NCBI RefSeq assembly: GCF_001957125.1 | Contig: NZ_MPHJ01000007.1 | Coordinates: 186,001 to 250,000, forward strand | Direction of reading: 5' to 3' | DNA from: Shewanella sp. UCD-KL12 | GTDB lineage: Bacteria > Pseudomonadota > Gammaproteobacteria > Enterobacterales > Shewanellaceae | Length of the DNA stretch: 64,000 nucleotides | Shown: in pieces, positions 36,484-45,445 of the stretch | Layout: the number at the start of each line of letters is the position of its first letter | Position numbering within the stretch: the first letter of the stretch is position 1 | The notes under the pieces: model-generated | Told to the model about the DNA's origin: nothing | Seen by the model: only the letters and a program-made list of their open reading frames with translations | Database searches by the model: none | Made by a program: the position numbers and the translations under genes

Positions 36484-37231
36484 GGATAAATACCTGAGAT
36501 TTTGTAGTCATAGTGTACCCCTATTCACTTTAAAGGAAAATAATTAGCCCTAATATCAGGCTAAGTGAAACATTAAGCGGTGACTTTTACTAAGGGGCAG
36601 GTGATGTGATGGTTTGTTGGAATAATGAGTTGTCTGTTTAATTAAAATATTAAAGAGGTAAGTGAAATGCATTAATTGTATTGTATATGGTTTTTTATAT
36701 AATTAGGATTATTCAAGGATAATTGAACTTGGTTAATTATATTTTTGTTTATTTAGATGTAGAACTAAATATACATTTCTCTCAAATGTCTTATATCTAA
36801 GTTGTAGGTATTATTTAGATATTGACTGTCTAAGCATGTGTGTAGTTGCAAGTAGTGCAGTTTATAATTAATTTTAAAAAGTTTGAAGCTTATCGTTTAT
36901 AGTTACATTGGTAACAATTCAACATTTAACATACTAATGCTTGTAAATTAACAATCCCCTCGTTACACATCGTTTATTTTTTTTGCATAACCTTACTATT
37001 CATATGGTTGCAGTGTTTTGATTTATGTGATGAATATTGATGGTTTATAAATATAACCTGTTTAAGTTCACAGTTTTTGTTTATTCATTGAACCTATCTC
37101 AAATTCATTTTTGACCTATTTAACAATCATAAATTAGTAGTTGTTTACCTTAGAATATTGATCATCTTAACTGGTTGGCTCCTATTCAAGTGGTGAGTTA
37201 ATTGTTGTGTTAATTATGTAAGGTTCGATTA
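36484..37231. other. 748-bp AT-rich divergent region between menD and dmsE
   Basis: No convincing gene. Markedly A+T-rich with few G+C stretches, unlike both flanking operons. It must contain the menD and dmsE promoters. Features seen: the palindrome GTTACATTGGTAAC (36902-36915), TGTGATGAATATTGATG (37026), which fits one arm of a CRP site, and two GTTAATT boxes 12 bases apart close before dmsE (37196-37216), reminiscent of ArcA-box elements. None reaches consensus on both halves. Confidence 0.45.
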
Positions 37232-38182
37232 ATGATCTCTCATTTCTTTAATAAGGTATTAGTTGGGGTAGCCACACTTATGTGTTTATCTCTTAGCGTA
37301 AATGCTACTCCTTGGAATCATCTACCAGGTGAACAACTTGAAAAAATATTAGTTGAAAAGTTTTCGGCGGGTGAATATTCACCGAAAGGCGCTGATTCCT
37401 GCTTGATGTGTCACCGAAAAAGCGACGCTGTAATGGCCATTTTTGATGGCACCCACGGCAAGATGAGCAATGAACAGTCACCAATGGCTGGCTTACAGTG
37501 CGAAGCTTGTCATGGCCCTCAAGGAAAGCATAACCGAGGTGGAAAAGAGCCGATGATTAGCTTTGGTCCTCAAAGCAAGTTATCAGCGAGCGCGCAAAAT
37601 AGTGTATGTCAAGGTTGTCATAACGATCCTAAACAGATGGCATGGCATAGCAGTACCCATAACCTTGAAGAGATTGCATGTGCCGACTGCCATACGGTGC
37701 ATAGCGCTAAAGACCCTGCTCTAGATAAGCTCAGCGTCAATGACACTTGTACTTCGTGCCATACCAAAGAGAAAGCCGATATGAACAAGCGCTCATCTCA
37801 TCCTTTGAAATGGAACCAGATGACCTGTATCGATTGCCACTCTCCTCATGGCTCTATGAGTGAAAGCGCCCTGAATAAACCAACCATAAATGATACCTGT
37901 TACTCCTGTCACAGTGAAAAGCGTGGCCCTGTGTTGTGGGAGCATGCGCCAGTAACTGAGAACTGTGTTACCTGTCATAACCCTCACGGCAGCGTTAATG
38001 AAGGCATGCTTAATAGCCGTGCACCTCAGCTGTGTCAGCAGTGTCATGCTCCTGATGGTCATGCCAGCAGAGTCGTGCAAGAGCCAGGAATGGATGCGTT
38101 CGGTGGTGGTAAGAGTTGCTTAAACTGCCACAGCAAGATCCATGGTTCTAATCATCCGTCAGGCAGCCTGCTGCAGCGTTAA
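37232..38182 (+). CDS. dmsE: DmsE, periplasmic decaheme c-type cytochrome (MtrA family)
   Basis: 316 residues with a signal peptide ([17 protein letters not shown]) and exactly ten CXXCH motifs: CLMCH, CEACH, CQGCH, CADCH, CTSCH, CIDCH, CYSCH, CVTCH, CQQCH and CLNCH. The even spacing matches the MtrA/DmsE family, which forms a heme wire inside an outer-membrane barrel. It should take electrons from CymA and conduct them to DmsAB outside. AAGG precedes ATG 37232. It is the first gene of the dms cluster, 14 bp ahead of dmsF. The order with its neighbours is that of dmsEFABGH in Shewanella. Confidence 0.95.
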   Translation: MISHFFNKVLVGVATLMCLSLSVNATPWNHLPGEQLEKILVEKFSAGEYSPKGADSCLMCHRKSDAVMAIFDGTHGKMSNEQSPMAGLQCEACHGPQGKHNRGGKEPMISFGPQSKLSASAQNSVCQGCHNDPKQMAWHSSTHNLEEIACADCHTVHSAKDPALDKLSVNDTCTSCHTKEKADMNKRSSHPLKWNQMTCIDCHSPHGSMSESALNKPTINDTCYSCHSEKRGPVLWEHAPVTENCVTCHNPHGSVNEGMLNSRAPQLCQQCHAPDGHASRVVQEPGMDAFGGGKSCLNCHSKIHGSNHPSGSLLQR

Positions 38183-38196
38183 TAGGGAGCAATATC

Positions 38197-40206
38197 ATGA
38201 AGTTTAAACTCAATATCATTACAGTGTCGCTCCTAGCCGTATCAAGCTCGGCCATGGCGACAAACTTCGGTGTTGGTAATGCTAATACTGACTCGCTCAA
38301 CATGGATAAGTATCAGTGCAAACGCTGTGTATCGACCAATGGCTACAACGGTGAGGTGACTGTCTCGGCAGGTTACAACTCTGTGGACGATATCCATGCT
38401 GGTAATGTTCTGGGAACCGCTGAAGATGGTGCAATTGCAGCCGTAAGTGGTGATATCCGTTATAAAAATGAAACTGGCTATCAAGCCCAAGTTCAAGCTC
38501 ATCAGTTGGGGATGGATAATGGCTTTGCCAACCTCAAGGTGGGCAAATCTGGTCTCTATGAACTGGAGCTGGATTATCAATCGCTTAAGAGTTATCAGGC
38601 GGGCGATGTGCAGAGTCAGCTTTGGCACAACAATGGGATGTTGACTCCCAGCCCTTATACCAATGAGTTCGATCTGGCGTTAAAACGTGAGAAGTCTGCC
38701 ATAGGTTTCAGTTACGGGGAGGGGATTTATAACACTTTCATCCGCTATAGCCAGGAAGATAAAACAGGCCATCAATCGACGAGTCTTGTTGCCCCAAGCC
38801 CGGTTAACTTTGGCTTACCTGTCGATGCCAGGACTAAGCAGTTAGATTCTGGCGCTTCGTTGACTGGTGATAACTGGATAACTGAGCTGAGCTACTTCGG
38901 CAGTTATTACAGTAATAACATCACAGATCTTAGTCTTCCTCACATGAATGATGTCTACTCAGCGACGCCAGATAATGAGGCCCATCAGGTGTCTCTTTCG
39001 GGTCAGTATCAGCTCAACCGCACTGTGATGAGCGGTCGCTTAGTGACTGGGCGAATGATTCAGGACGATGCGCTTATTCAGATGAGTGGCAACCCACTGC
39101 AGAGTTGGGATGGACAGATAGATACTTTAGATGGCCGGTTTGCGGTGACTTCGATGTTAAGTAACCGGCTACGTTTAGGCGGTAGTGTTGATTACAGCAA
39201 GCGAGATAACCAAAGCTCAGTATGGGAGTTCGCGCAGTATAGTTACAACGGTTTAAGCGGCGCCTTTAAGCAAAATGTGCCACAGGATATTGAACGCAAT
39301 ACTTATAAGGTCAATGCCAGTTATCGCATCGCCAGCGGTTACCGCCTACAAGCGGGGTACGATCGCAAAGAGATTGATCGTACCTATAGTGAACGCGAGC
39401 AGACCAATGAAGATAGCCTGTGGGCCAAGCTGAATGTCCGAGCCTTTGACAAGTTCAATGTCAATCTAAAAGCCAGCCATGGTAATCGTGGTGGCTCAGA
39501 CTATGAAGTGAATCAAGTTACCTCCTCTGAAGATAATGCGCTGATGCGTAAGTACTACCTTGCGGATCGTAAACGTAATGCTGTCGAGCTAAAGGTGAAT
39601 CACACGCCGCTCTCTTGGGTGAGTATCGACGTTACCGGCCGCTACGCTAAAGATGATTATGACGCTACTGAGATAGGTCTGACGGAGTCAGAAGATTTTG
39701 GTTACGACATCAACTTAAGCCTGCAGATGAGCAAACATCTGTCGGCGTATGGTTTTGCGGGTCAGCAATGGATCAACTCGGCACAAGCCGGTAGCCAGAG
39801 TTTCTCGAGCCCAGACTGGAACGCCGATATCGAAGATGAGTTTATCAACATTGGTGCTGGCTTTAGTTATGGCGGCCTGATGCAGGACCAACTCACCCTA
39901 GGTGGTGATTACCTGTTTAGCAATTCAATCAATGACACCTCGGTCGGAGGCAGCCTTGTCACGACTAATGGCAGCCAGCCATATGGTGATTACTTCTCCT
40001 ATAACCACAGCGTGCGTATGTATGCCAACTATGCCTTGAGCAAGCAGATGGCATTGAAACTGAGTTATCAATATGAACGTTATTACGACACAGATGCGGC
40101 TCAAGTCGCGACCAATACTGTGCCGGGGCTAACCACGTTAGGTGAGCTTAATCATGACTATAACGCGCACCAAGTGATGTTGTCGTTTAGCTATTTGTTG
40201 CGTTAG
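38197..40206 (+). CDS. dmsF: DmsF, outer-membrane beta-barrel (MtrB/PioB family)
   Basis: 669 residues: signal peptide (NIITVSLLAVSSSAMA), then a barrel of many alternating strands with a terminal aromatic pattern (VMLSFSYLLR). Near the mature N-terminus is the CKRC (CXXC) motif typical of gammaproteobacterial MtrB proteins. It sheathes DmsE across the outer membrane. It is encoded 14 bp after dmsE and 23 bp before dmsA; GGGAG lies before the ATG. Confidence 0.94.
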   Translation: MKFKLNIITVSLLAVSSSAMATNFGVGNANTDSLNMDKYQCKRCVSTNGYNGEVTVSAGYNSVDDIHAGNVLGTAEDGAIAAVSGDIRYKNETGYQAQVQAHQLGMDNGFANLKVGKSGLYELELDYQSLKSYQAGDVQSQLWHNNGMLTPSPYTNEFDLALKREKSAIGFSYGEGIYNTFIRYSQEDKTGHQSTSLVAPSPVNFGLPVDARTKQLDSGASLTGDNWITELSYFGSYYSNNITDLSLPHMNDVYSATPDNEAHQVSLSGQYQLNRTVMSGRLVTGRMIQDDALIQMSGNPLQSWDGQIDTLDGRFAVTSMLSNRLRLGGSVDYSKRDNQSSVWEFAQYSYNGLSGAFKQNVPQDIERNTYKVNASYRIASGYRLQAGYDRKEIDRTYSEREQTNEDSLWAKLNVRAFDKFNVNLKASHGNRGGSDYEVNQVTSSEDNALMRKYYLADRKRNAVELKVNHTPLSWVSIDVTGRYAKDDYDATEIGLTESEDFGYDINLSLQMSKHLSAYGFAGQQWINSAQAGSQSFSSPDWNADIEDEFINIGAGFSYGGLMQDQLTLGGDYLFSNSINDTSVGGSLVTTNGSQPYGDYFSYNHSVRMYANYALSKQMALKLSYQYERYYDTDAAQVATNTVPGLTTLGELNHDYNAHQVMLSFSYLLR

Positions 40207-40229
40207 AGCAATCGTAAGAGGAAATATTA

Positions 40230-42746
40230 ATGGAACGTAGAAGTTTCTTAAAAATGAGTGCAGCCATGGGTTGTGCAGCAAGCGTAACAGGTTGTAAAAC
40301 CAGTTCAGATGACGCCAATGTTGTACCGCCAAAGCCGCCAGTAGGTGAAGAGCAGATCACCTGGTCATCTTGCCTGGTTAACTGTGGCTCTAACTGTCCA
40401 GTTAAAGTGTTTAGTCGTGATGGTGTTATCACCCGCGTTGAAACTGACCATGACGTCGTAGATGGTGATGATATTTATCAGGTACGAGCCTGTGCTCGCG
40501 GTCGTTCATTGCGCCAGCGTACCTATGCCGTCGATCGTTTAAAAACACCGATGAAGCGTGTTGGTAAGCGCGGCGAAGGTAAGTTTGTCCCTATCAGCTG
40601 GGATGAAGCGGCTAAAACTATCGGTACTAAGCTCACCTCTGTGATTGCTGAGCATGGTAACAAGGCTATTTTCCGCAGCTACGGCTCGGGTGCTTACTAT
40701 GGTTTTGCTTCTAATGCCTGTTTTAACCGTCTGTTTAACCTTAATGGCGGTTGCCTTAATGCCTATGGAAACTACTCTTGGGCGCAACAGATGGAAGCGG
40801 CTAAGCATACCTTCGGTACGGGGAGTACTTCGGGTTCATCGACGGTGACTCTGGCAAACAGTGATTTCCTATTAGGTGTGGCTTATAACCCAAGTGAGAT
40901 CCGTCAGTCGGGTTCAGGCGAAGGTTATGACTACCTTAAAGCACTGCAGAAAAGTAACGGTCTGAAAGTGGTGATGCTCGATCCTCGCTATACAGATTCT
41001 ATGCTAGGTAAAGAGTCTAAGTGGTTACCAATCCGTCCAGGTACCGATGCAGCCTTTGCTGAAGCGATTGCTTACCAGATGATCAGTTCAGGTTGGGTTG
41101 ATAATAACTCACTTAACTTCATCAATAAGTATGCAGTAGGTTTCGATGCTGCTTCGATTGCGCAGCAAAAAGAGATTTTTGCTTCCAGCGGTGATGCCAC
41201 TAAGCAAGAATACGCTAAGGTGATGAAGCCTGAAGAGAACTATCGTGATTATATTTTAAGTCAGGGTATATACGCCGATCAGCCGTTAAAAACGCCTGAA
41301 TGGGCAGAAAATATCACCGGTATCCCAGCGGCTCAGTTTGGGCAGATTGCTACCGACCTACAAAATGCTCAAGCGCCATACATCGTTGTTGGCGCTGGTG
41401 TTAACCGTCAGGCTAACGGTGAGCAAAGCATGCGCGCTCTGTATATGCTGTCGGTATTAACAGGCAAGTTAGGTACCTTAGGTTCATCGAACGGTGAGCT
41501 ACCGTTTATGAGCAGTATGTCACGCTCAGGTATTCCTGCAGGTAGCAACCCAGTAAAAGAGAGCATCTCATTCTTTACTTGGTCTGAAGCTATCCACAAC
41601 GGCGAAACGATGACGGCACGTAGTCATGGTGTTCGCGGTACAGATGATTTAGACGCGCCGCTAGGTACCAATATTAAGGTCATCATCTCAGCATCAGACA
41701 GCTCACTGCTGAACCAGCATGCCGAGATCAATAACACCGCTAAGATCTTAGAAGATGAAACAGGTGTTGAGCTGATTGTCAGTTGTGATTGCTGGATGAC
41801 GCCGGGGGCAAAATTTGCCGATATCATTCTGCCAGATACTAGCTGGTTAGAGTCAAATGACTTAGTGAATGATAGCTACGCATCAGGTGCGCTGGGTTAT
41901 ATCACCGCGATGAAGTCAGCGATTGAGCCTATGTGGGACTGTAAGTCTATGTATGAGGCGGCAGCATTAATTGCTAAATACATGGGTTGTGAAGCTGAGT
42001 TTACCGAAGGTAAAACCGAAGAGCAGTGGCTTGAGGAGCTGTATCAAAAGACCAGAGATAACAGCAACAACTTAGGCGTTGTACCAGCATTCCCTGCGAC
42101 CTATAAAGAGGCGCAAGAGGTCGGCTTCTTCCGTAAGAACATGAATGACAATCATGTTGCCCTAGAAAGCTATATCAAAGGTGGAACAGCCCTATCGACC
42201 CCAAGTGGCAAGATTGAGATCTATTCAGCCGAGCTTGCATGGCGCGCTGCTAACTGGGATCAAGAGGCGACCACTGACGTTAAGGGTGACACCATCACAG
42301 CTATTCCTCAGTACACAGTCACTTGGGATGGTTATGAAGATGAAGACACTAGCACCGATTACCCTATTCAGTTAGCGGGTTATCACACTAAGGGTCGCAC
42401 CCACTCTAGTTATCATAATGTCCCTTGGCTGCGTGAAGCGGTAGAAGATGCCGTTTGGGTTAATCCAATGGATGCCGCTGAGAACGGGTTAAGTTCTGGC
42501 GATAAAATTGAGATGTACAACGAGCGTGGTTCGATTGCCGTCAAGGTCCGTATTACGCCACGTGTGGCACCTGGGGTGTTTGCATTAGGTCAAGGTGCTT
42601 GGTTTAACCCAGGCAATACCGTTGGCAGCACAGGTCACATCATAGATGAAGGCGGGGCGATCAATACACTTACTCGCTATCAGCCAAGCCCAGTTGCTAA
42701 AGGCAATCCACAGCACACCAACCGTGTTGCCATTAAAAAGATTTAA
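40230..42746 (+). CDS. dmsA: DmsA, outer-surface molybdopterin DMSO reductase
   Basis: 838 residues. The start MERRSFLKMSAAMGCAAS is a Tat signal (RRSFLK) combined with a lipobox ending at Cys22 (VTGC), so it is a Tat-exported lipoprotein. An N-terminal [4Fe-4S] motif follows (CLVNCGSNCPVKVF ... CARG), then the MGD-binding text of the DMSO-reductase family (FRSYGSGAYYGF, GRTHSSYHNVPWL). The lipid anchor and the DmsEF conduit indicate an enzyme on the cell surface. It reduces DMSO to DMS, though related substrates are possible. AGAGGAA precedes the ATG. Confidence 0.95.
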   Translation: MERRSFLKMSAAMGCAASVTGCKTSSDDANVVPPKPPVGEEQITWSSCLVNCGSNCPVKVFSRDGVITRVETDHDVVDGDDIYQVRACARGRSLRQRTYAVDRLKTPMKRVGKRGEGKFVPISWDEAAKTIGTKLTSVIAEHGNKAIFRSYGSGAYYGFASNACFNRLFNLNGGCLNAYGNYSWAQQMEAAKHTFGTGSTSGSSTVTLANSDFLLGVAYNPSEIRQSGSGEGYDYLKALQKSNGLKVVMLDPRYTDSMLGKESKWLPIRPGTDAAFAEAIAYQMISSGWVDNNSLNFINKYAVGFDAASIAQQKEIFASSGDATKQEYAKVMKPEENYRDYILSQGIYADQPLKTPEWAENITGIPAAQFGQIATDLQNAQAPYIVVGAGVNRQANGEQSMRALYMLSVLTGKLGTLGSSNGELPFMSSMSRSGIPAGSNPVKESISFFTWSEAIHNGETMTARSHGVRGTDDLDAPLGTNIKVIISASDSSLLNQHAEINNTAKILEDETGVELIVSCDCWMTPGAKFADIILPDTSWLESNDLVNDSYASGALGYITAMKSAIEPMWDCKSMYEAAALIAKYMGCEAEFTEGKTEEQWLEELYQKTRDNSNNLGVVPAFPATYKEAQEVGFFRKNMNDNHVALESYIKGGTALSTPSGKIEIYSAELAWRAANWDQEATTDVKGDTITAIPQYTVTWDGYEDEDTSTDYPIQLAGYHTKGRTHSSYHNVPWLREAVEDAVWVNPMDAAENGLSSGDKIEMYNERGSIAVKVRITPRVAPGVFALGQGAWFNPGNTVGSTGHIIDEGGAINTLTRYQPSPVAKGNPQHTNRVAIKKI

Positions 42747-42760
42747 GAGACTCGTTAATT

Positions 42761-43438
42761 ATGACTCAACCAACTCAATATGGTTTTTATGTAGACAGCA
42801 CTAAGTGCACTGGCTGTAAAGCATGTCATGTGTCTTGCAAAGACCGTCAAAGCAATGAAATTCGTAATAATAGCAACCCAGAGGGTAATACCCTGCCTGC
42901 ACTTGAAGGCGTAACTTGGCGCCGTGTATATGAGTATGGCGGCGGAGAGTGGACCAAAGGTAACAATGGCTGTTTTGAGCAAAACGTATTTGCTTACTAT
43001 ATGTCTATTGGCTGTAACCACTGCTCTGAGCCAGTATGTGTTAAAGCTTGTCCGACGGGCGCTATGCATAAGCGTCGTGAAGATGGCCTAGTACATGTAG
43101 CTTCTGAGCTGTGTATTGGCTGTGAGAGCTGTGCTCGTGCTTGCCCGTATGATGCACCGCAAATAGATCGTGAACGTAAGGTGATGACTAAGTGTGATGG
43201 CTGTTTCGAACGAATTGCCGATGGTCGTAAGCCTGTATGTATCGAGTCTTGCCCACTACGAGCACTGGATTTCGATACTATGGATAACCTGCGTGCTAAG
43301 TATGGCGATGGTGACGGGCATATTGCGCCGCTACCTTCACCTTCAATCACTTCGCCTAACTTGATTATCAAGGCAAACGTCAATGGCCGCCCAGCTGGCA
43401 GCGGTGAAGGACAGATCTTAAACTTATCGGAAGTTTAA
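42761..43438 (+). CDS. dmsB: DmsB, four-cluster ferredoxin subunit
   Basis: 225 residues with four Cys sets: CTGCKACHVSC, CNHCSEPVCVKACP, CIGCESCARACP and CDGCFERIADGRKPVCIESCP. These bind four [4Fe-4S] clusters and carry electrons to the molybdenum site of DmsA. There is no signal peptide, so it is exported as a complex with DmsA by the Tat system. No dmsC anchor gene follows; CymA, DmsE and DmsF replace it. The gene is followed by a perfect terminator hairpin before dmsG. Confidence 0.95.
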   Translation: MTQPTQYGFYVDSTKCTGCKACHVSCKDRQSNEIRNNSNPEGNTLPALEGVTWRRVYEYGGGEWTKGNNGCFEQNVFAYYMSIGCNHCSEPVCVKACPTGAMHKRREDGLVHVASELCIGCESCARACPYDAPQIDRERKVMTKCDGCFERIADGRKPVCIESCPLRALDFDTMDNLRAKYGDGDGHIAPLPSPSITSPNLIIKANVNGRPAGSGEGQILNLSEV

Positions 43439-43444
43439 TTGTTT

Positions 43445-43469
43445 ATGGCGCCCATAGGGCGCCATTTTT
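43445..43469 (+). terminator. Intrinsic terminator between dmsB and dmsG
   Basis: ATGGCGCCC (43445-43453) pairs perfectly with GGGCGCCAT (43457-43465) around ATA, then five T (43465-43469). A very stable stem located inside the otherwise continuous dms cluster. Confidence 0.9.
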
Positions 43470-43483
43470 AATGAGATGTAATT

Positions 43484-44143
43484 GTGATATCAGATAGCGT
43501 AAATACTTATTCAGAGCTGCAGGCTATTTCACGAGTGCTGCATAATGTTTTATTGGATTACCCCTGTGAAGCTTCGATTGACAGTTTTGCTGAAAATAAA
43601 CTCGGTGAGACCTGGCCTGAACTAACCAAATCTAATGAGAATCAGCAGGGGAGAGCGCTGCTTAATGGTTTTCTGGCAAAGTGGAACGCTGAGCAGATTA
43701 ATGAGTTAAAACTGGATTACGGTCAGCTGTTTTTTGGCCCAGGAGAGCCAGCAGCAATGCCGTGGGGCTCAGTATATCTAGGTGAAGAGCAGTTGCTGAA
43801 TGATAAGTCTACCGTTGCCTTGATGGCGTTTTATAAAGCGAACGGGATTAGCTTTGAGTTAGCACATAAGCAACCACTGGATCATATTGCCCTTTTTTAT
43901 GCTGTGATCGATCAGTTGTTAGGTCAGCTAATCACAGAGCCAGATAATAAAGCTGCGCAAGACACTTTGGTGATCTTAATACAGCAACATATGCTGCCTT
44001 GGTCAGGGCGCTGCTTAGCGCTAGCTGTTGAGCATGCACAAACCGATTTTTATAAAGGTATCGCTTTGTTGGCATTGGATTTTCAAGCTGAATTAACTTC
44101 AGAGTTTAACATTATCCCTGTCGCCACTCGTTTATTTAAGTAA
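43484..44143 (+). CDS. dmsG: DmsG, TorD/DmsD-family molybdoenzyme chaperone
   Basis: 219 residues, all helical, no signal peptide. The diagnostic phrase YGQLFFGPGEPAAMPWGSVYL (residues about 82-102) and the ELAHKQPLDHIALFYAVID helix match the TorD/DmsD family. These chaperones bind the Tat signal of DmsA and hold it until the molybdenum cofactor is inserted. The start is GTG 43484, without a strong ribosome site; translation may be low. It lies just after the terminator, so its expression is probably lower than dmsEFAB or has its own promoter. Confidence 0.9.
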   Translation: MISDSVNTYSELQAISRVLHNVLLDYPCEASIDSFAENKLGETWPELTKSNENQQGRALLNGFLAKWNAEQINELKLDYGQLFFGPGEPAAMPWGSVYLGEEQLLNDKSTVALMAFYKANGISFELAHKQPLDHIALFYAVIDQLLGQLITEPDNKAAQDTLVILIQQHMLPWSGRCLALAVEHAQTDFYKGIALLALDFQAELTSEFNIIPVATRLFK

Positions 44144-44152
44144 GGAAATGTC

Positions 44153-44605
44153 ATGGGGGTGATCGCTGCTGTAGGCACGCAATGGGAAAAGGCAGAATTT
44201 GCTAAGCACCTTAGAGAGTTCTTTGCTGAAGACTTAGAGTTAAGGGAGCTGTTTAGTGGTGCAACAAATATAGAAACGCTCACTCATGTGATAGCTGCTC
44301 TGATTGAAGATAAAGAAAAGCTTCAACTAGTTAAAAATAATCTACATAGTGAGTCTGTGTTCTTACTTCTGTTTGATTGTTATCTGCTGTTGTTTATAAA
44401 GGAGTTAGAGCATGGAGGGCTCTCCCAAGCAGAGCATCTGACTATTCAAGTTAGCAGGCGATATGCTCAAACAATGCAAAAAGAGAGCAGCGATCCTAAG
44501 GTATTGAATATGGCTGAGAGACTGATTCTATCAGCTAAACAGTTAGACTCACTTCACCTTGGCAGAAGAAGTAGTCAAAGGAATATGGGAGCTGCTACTC
44601 GTTAA
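44153..44605 (+). CDS. dmsH: DmsH, accessory protein of the dms cluster
   Basis: 150 residues, helical and soluble, no export signal. It shows no known catalytic motif; the end is basic (LGRRSSQRNMGAATR). Its identity rests on position: the last gene of the dmsEFABGH order, 9 bp after dmsG, with AAGGAAA before the ATG. A maturation role for the DMSO reductase is the likely assumption, but the biochemical function is unknown. Confidence 0.8.
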   Translation: MGVIAAVGTQWEKAEFAKHLREFFAEDLELRELFSGATNIETLTHVIAALIEDKEKLQLVKNNLHSESVFLLLFDCYLLLFIKELEHGGLSQAEHLTIQVSRRYAQTMQKESSDPKVLNMAERLILSAKQLDSLHLGRRSSQRNMGAATR

Positions 44606-44609
44606 TGCA

Positions 44610-44635
44610 AATTAGCTGCTTTTGGAAGGCTAATT
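44610..44635. terminator. Convergent hairpin between dmsH and the Lrp-type gene
   Basis: AATTAGC (44610-44616) pairs with GCTAATT (44629-44635). The T-run is missing on the plus strand and short on the minus strand, so it is a weak bidirectional terminator at best. Confidence 0.4.
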
Positions 44636-44637
44636 CG

Positions 44638-45075
44638 CTAACCCTGATTATCAATCCACTCACTCATCACCACATGGGTTTTTAATTTGATGATATCGGT
44701 TTGAGCATCAATATGTTCACGGATCTCATGCAGGCGCTTCATTGAGGAAGCTTGTACATACACCAGCAAGTCCATGTCGCCAGTGATACCGCGGCAGGTG
44801 ATGACTTCAGGAATCGCTTGAAACACATGGACGACATCGGCACAACGGGGACATCTGTGTTGGATCTCGAAATAAGCTGACACCCCCTCTTTTTGTGATT
44901 CACTGAGTAGCACTTGATAGCCGCGGATGATACCTGTGTGTTCGAGCTTTTTAATTCGTTCAGATACCGCTGAGCGAGATAGATTCACCGCTTCTGAGAT
45001 ATGTGACACGCTCTGTCTGGCGTCAATTCTGAGCTCGGCAATAATGGCTTTATCGAACTTGTCCAGTTTATCCAT
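44638..45075 (-). CDS. Lrp/AsnC-family transcriptional regulator
   Basis: 145 residues. The N-terminal helix-turn-helix (ARQSVSHISEAVNLSRSAVS, then RIKKLEHTGII) is followed by the RAM ligand domain (residues about 65-145) with a CRGITGDMDLLVYV strand. A cysteine pair (HRCPRCADVV) is unusual and may coordinate metal. The GGAG/AGGAG site is perfect for ATG 45075; the 21-residue extension to 45138 is rejected. It is divergent from an amino-acid exporter gene, the common arrangement for Lrp-type regulators of export such as BrnFE or LysE systems, so it probably activates that gene when an amino acid accumulates. Confidence 0.92.
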   Translation of the reverse strand: MDKLDKFDKAIIAELRIDARQSVSHISEAVNLSRSAVSERIKKLEHTGIIRGYQVLLSESQKEGVSAYFEIQHRCPRCADVVHVFQAIPEVITCRGITGDMDLLVYVQASSMKRLHEIREHIDAQTDIIKLKTHVVMSEWIDNQG

Positions 45076-45118
45076 CTGTGCTCCTCTCCTATGTATAGTG
45101 TTGACCGGTGTTAGCAAG

Positions 45119-45409
45119 GTGCACTTCACGAGCAGCACTTTACTTGTGGAAGTTCAAACACTAACCCCCTTAAGCGACACCTTACAAATGATATCAAACG
45201 AACAAATTGACGGTATAAGTCTCAATGGCCGTCATTTTGTCGGTATTCTTGTCGAAATCACAGAGCAAGTCCGACAGTTTGACCAATTGGCTAAGTCTAT
45301 ACTAATGCAACATATTCCAATAGTGGTGTGGCGTAGTGAGCATTATTTTTACAAGTGTTCAGGCGATAAAAAATGTGGTGTGTACAGACACTTTGAAGGT
45401 GTTTGCTGA
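45119..45409 (+). CDS. Possible small protein, 74-96 aa, between regulator and exporter
   Basis: An open frame downstream of the Lrp start reads ...LLVEVQTLTPLSDTLQMISN and ends EHYFYKCSGDKKCGVYRHFEG. The residue mix looks protein-like, but neither GTG 45119 nor ATG 45188 has a good ribosome site, and the frame also runs open through the lrp gene antisense. It sits where the promoters of the two divergent genes are expected. I do not recognise a family. Confidence 0.3.
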   Translation: MHFTSSTLLVEVQTLTPLSDTLQMISNEQIDGISLNGRHFVGILVEITEQVRQFDQLAKSILMQHIPIVVWRSEHYFYKCSGDKKCGVYRHFEGVC

Positions 45410-45445
45410 GCTGAAGTAGAGATGCATTAATAGGATGTGGTGAAA

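Noticed and set aside
44927-45118. Upstream extension of the small frame between Lrp and exporter genes
   Set aside because: This part runs antisense through the 5' end of the Lrp-type gene and its ribosome site.
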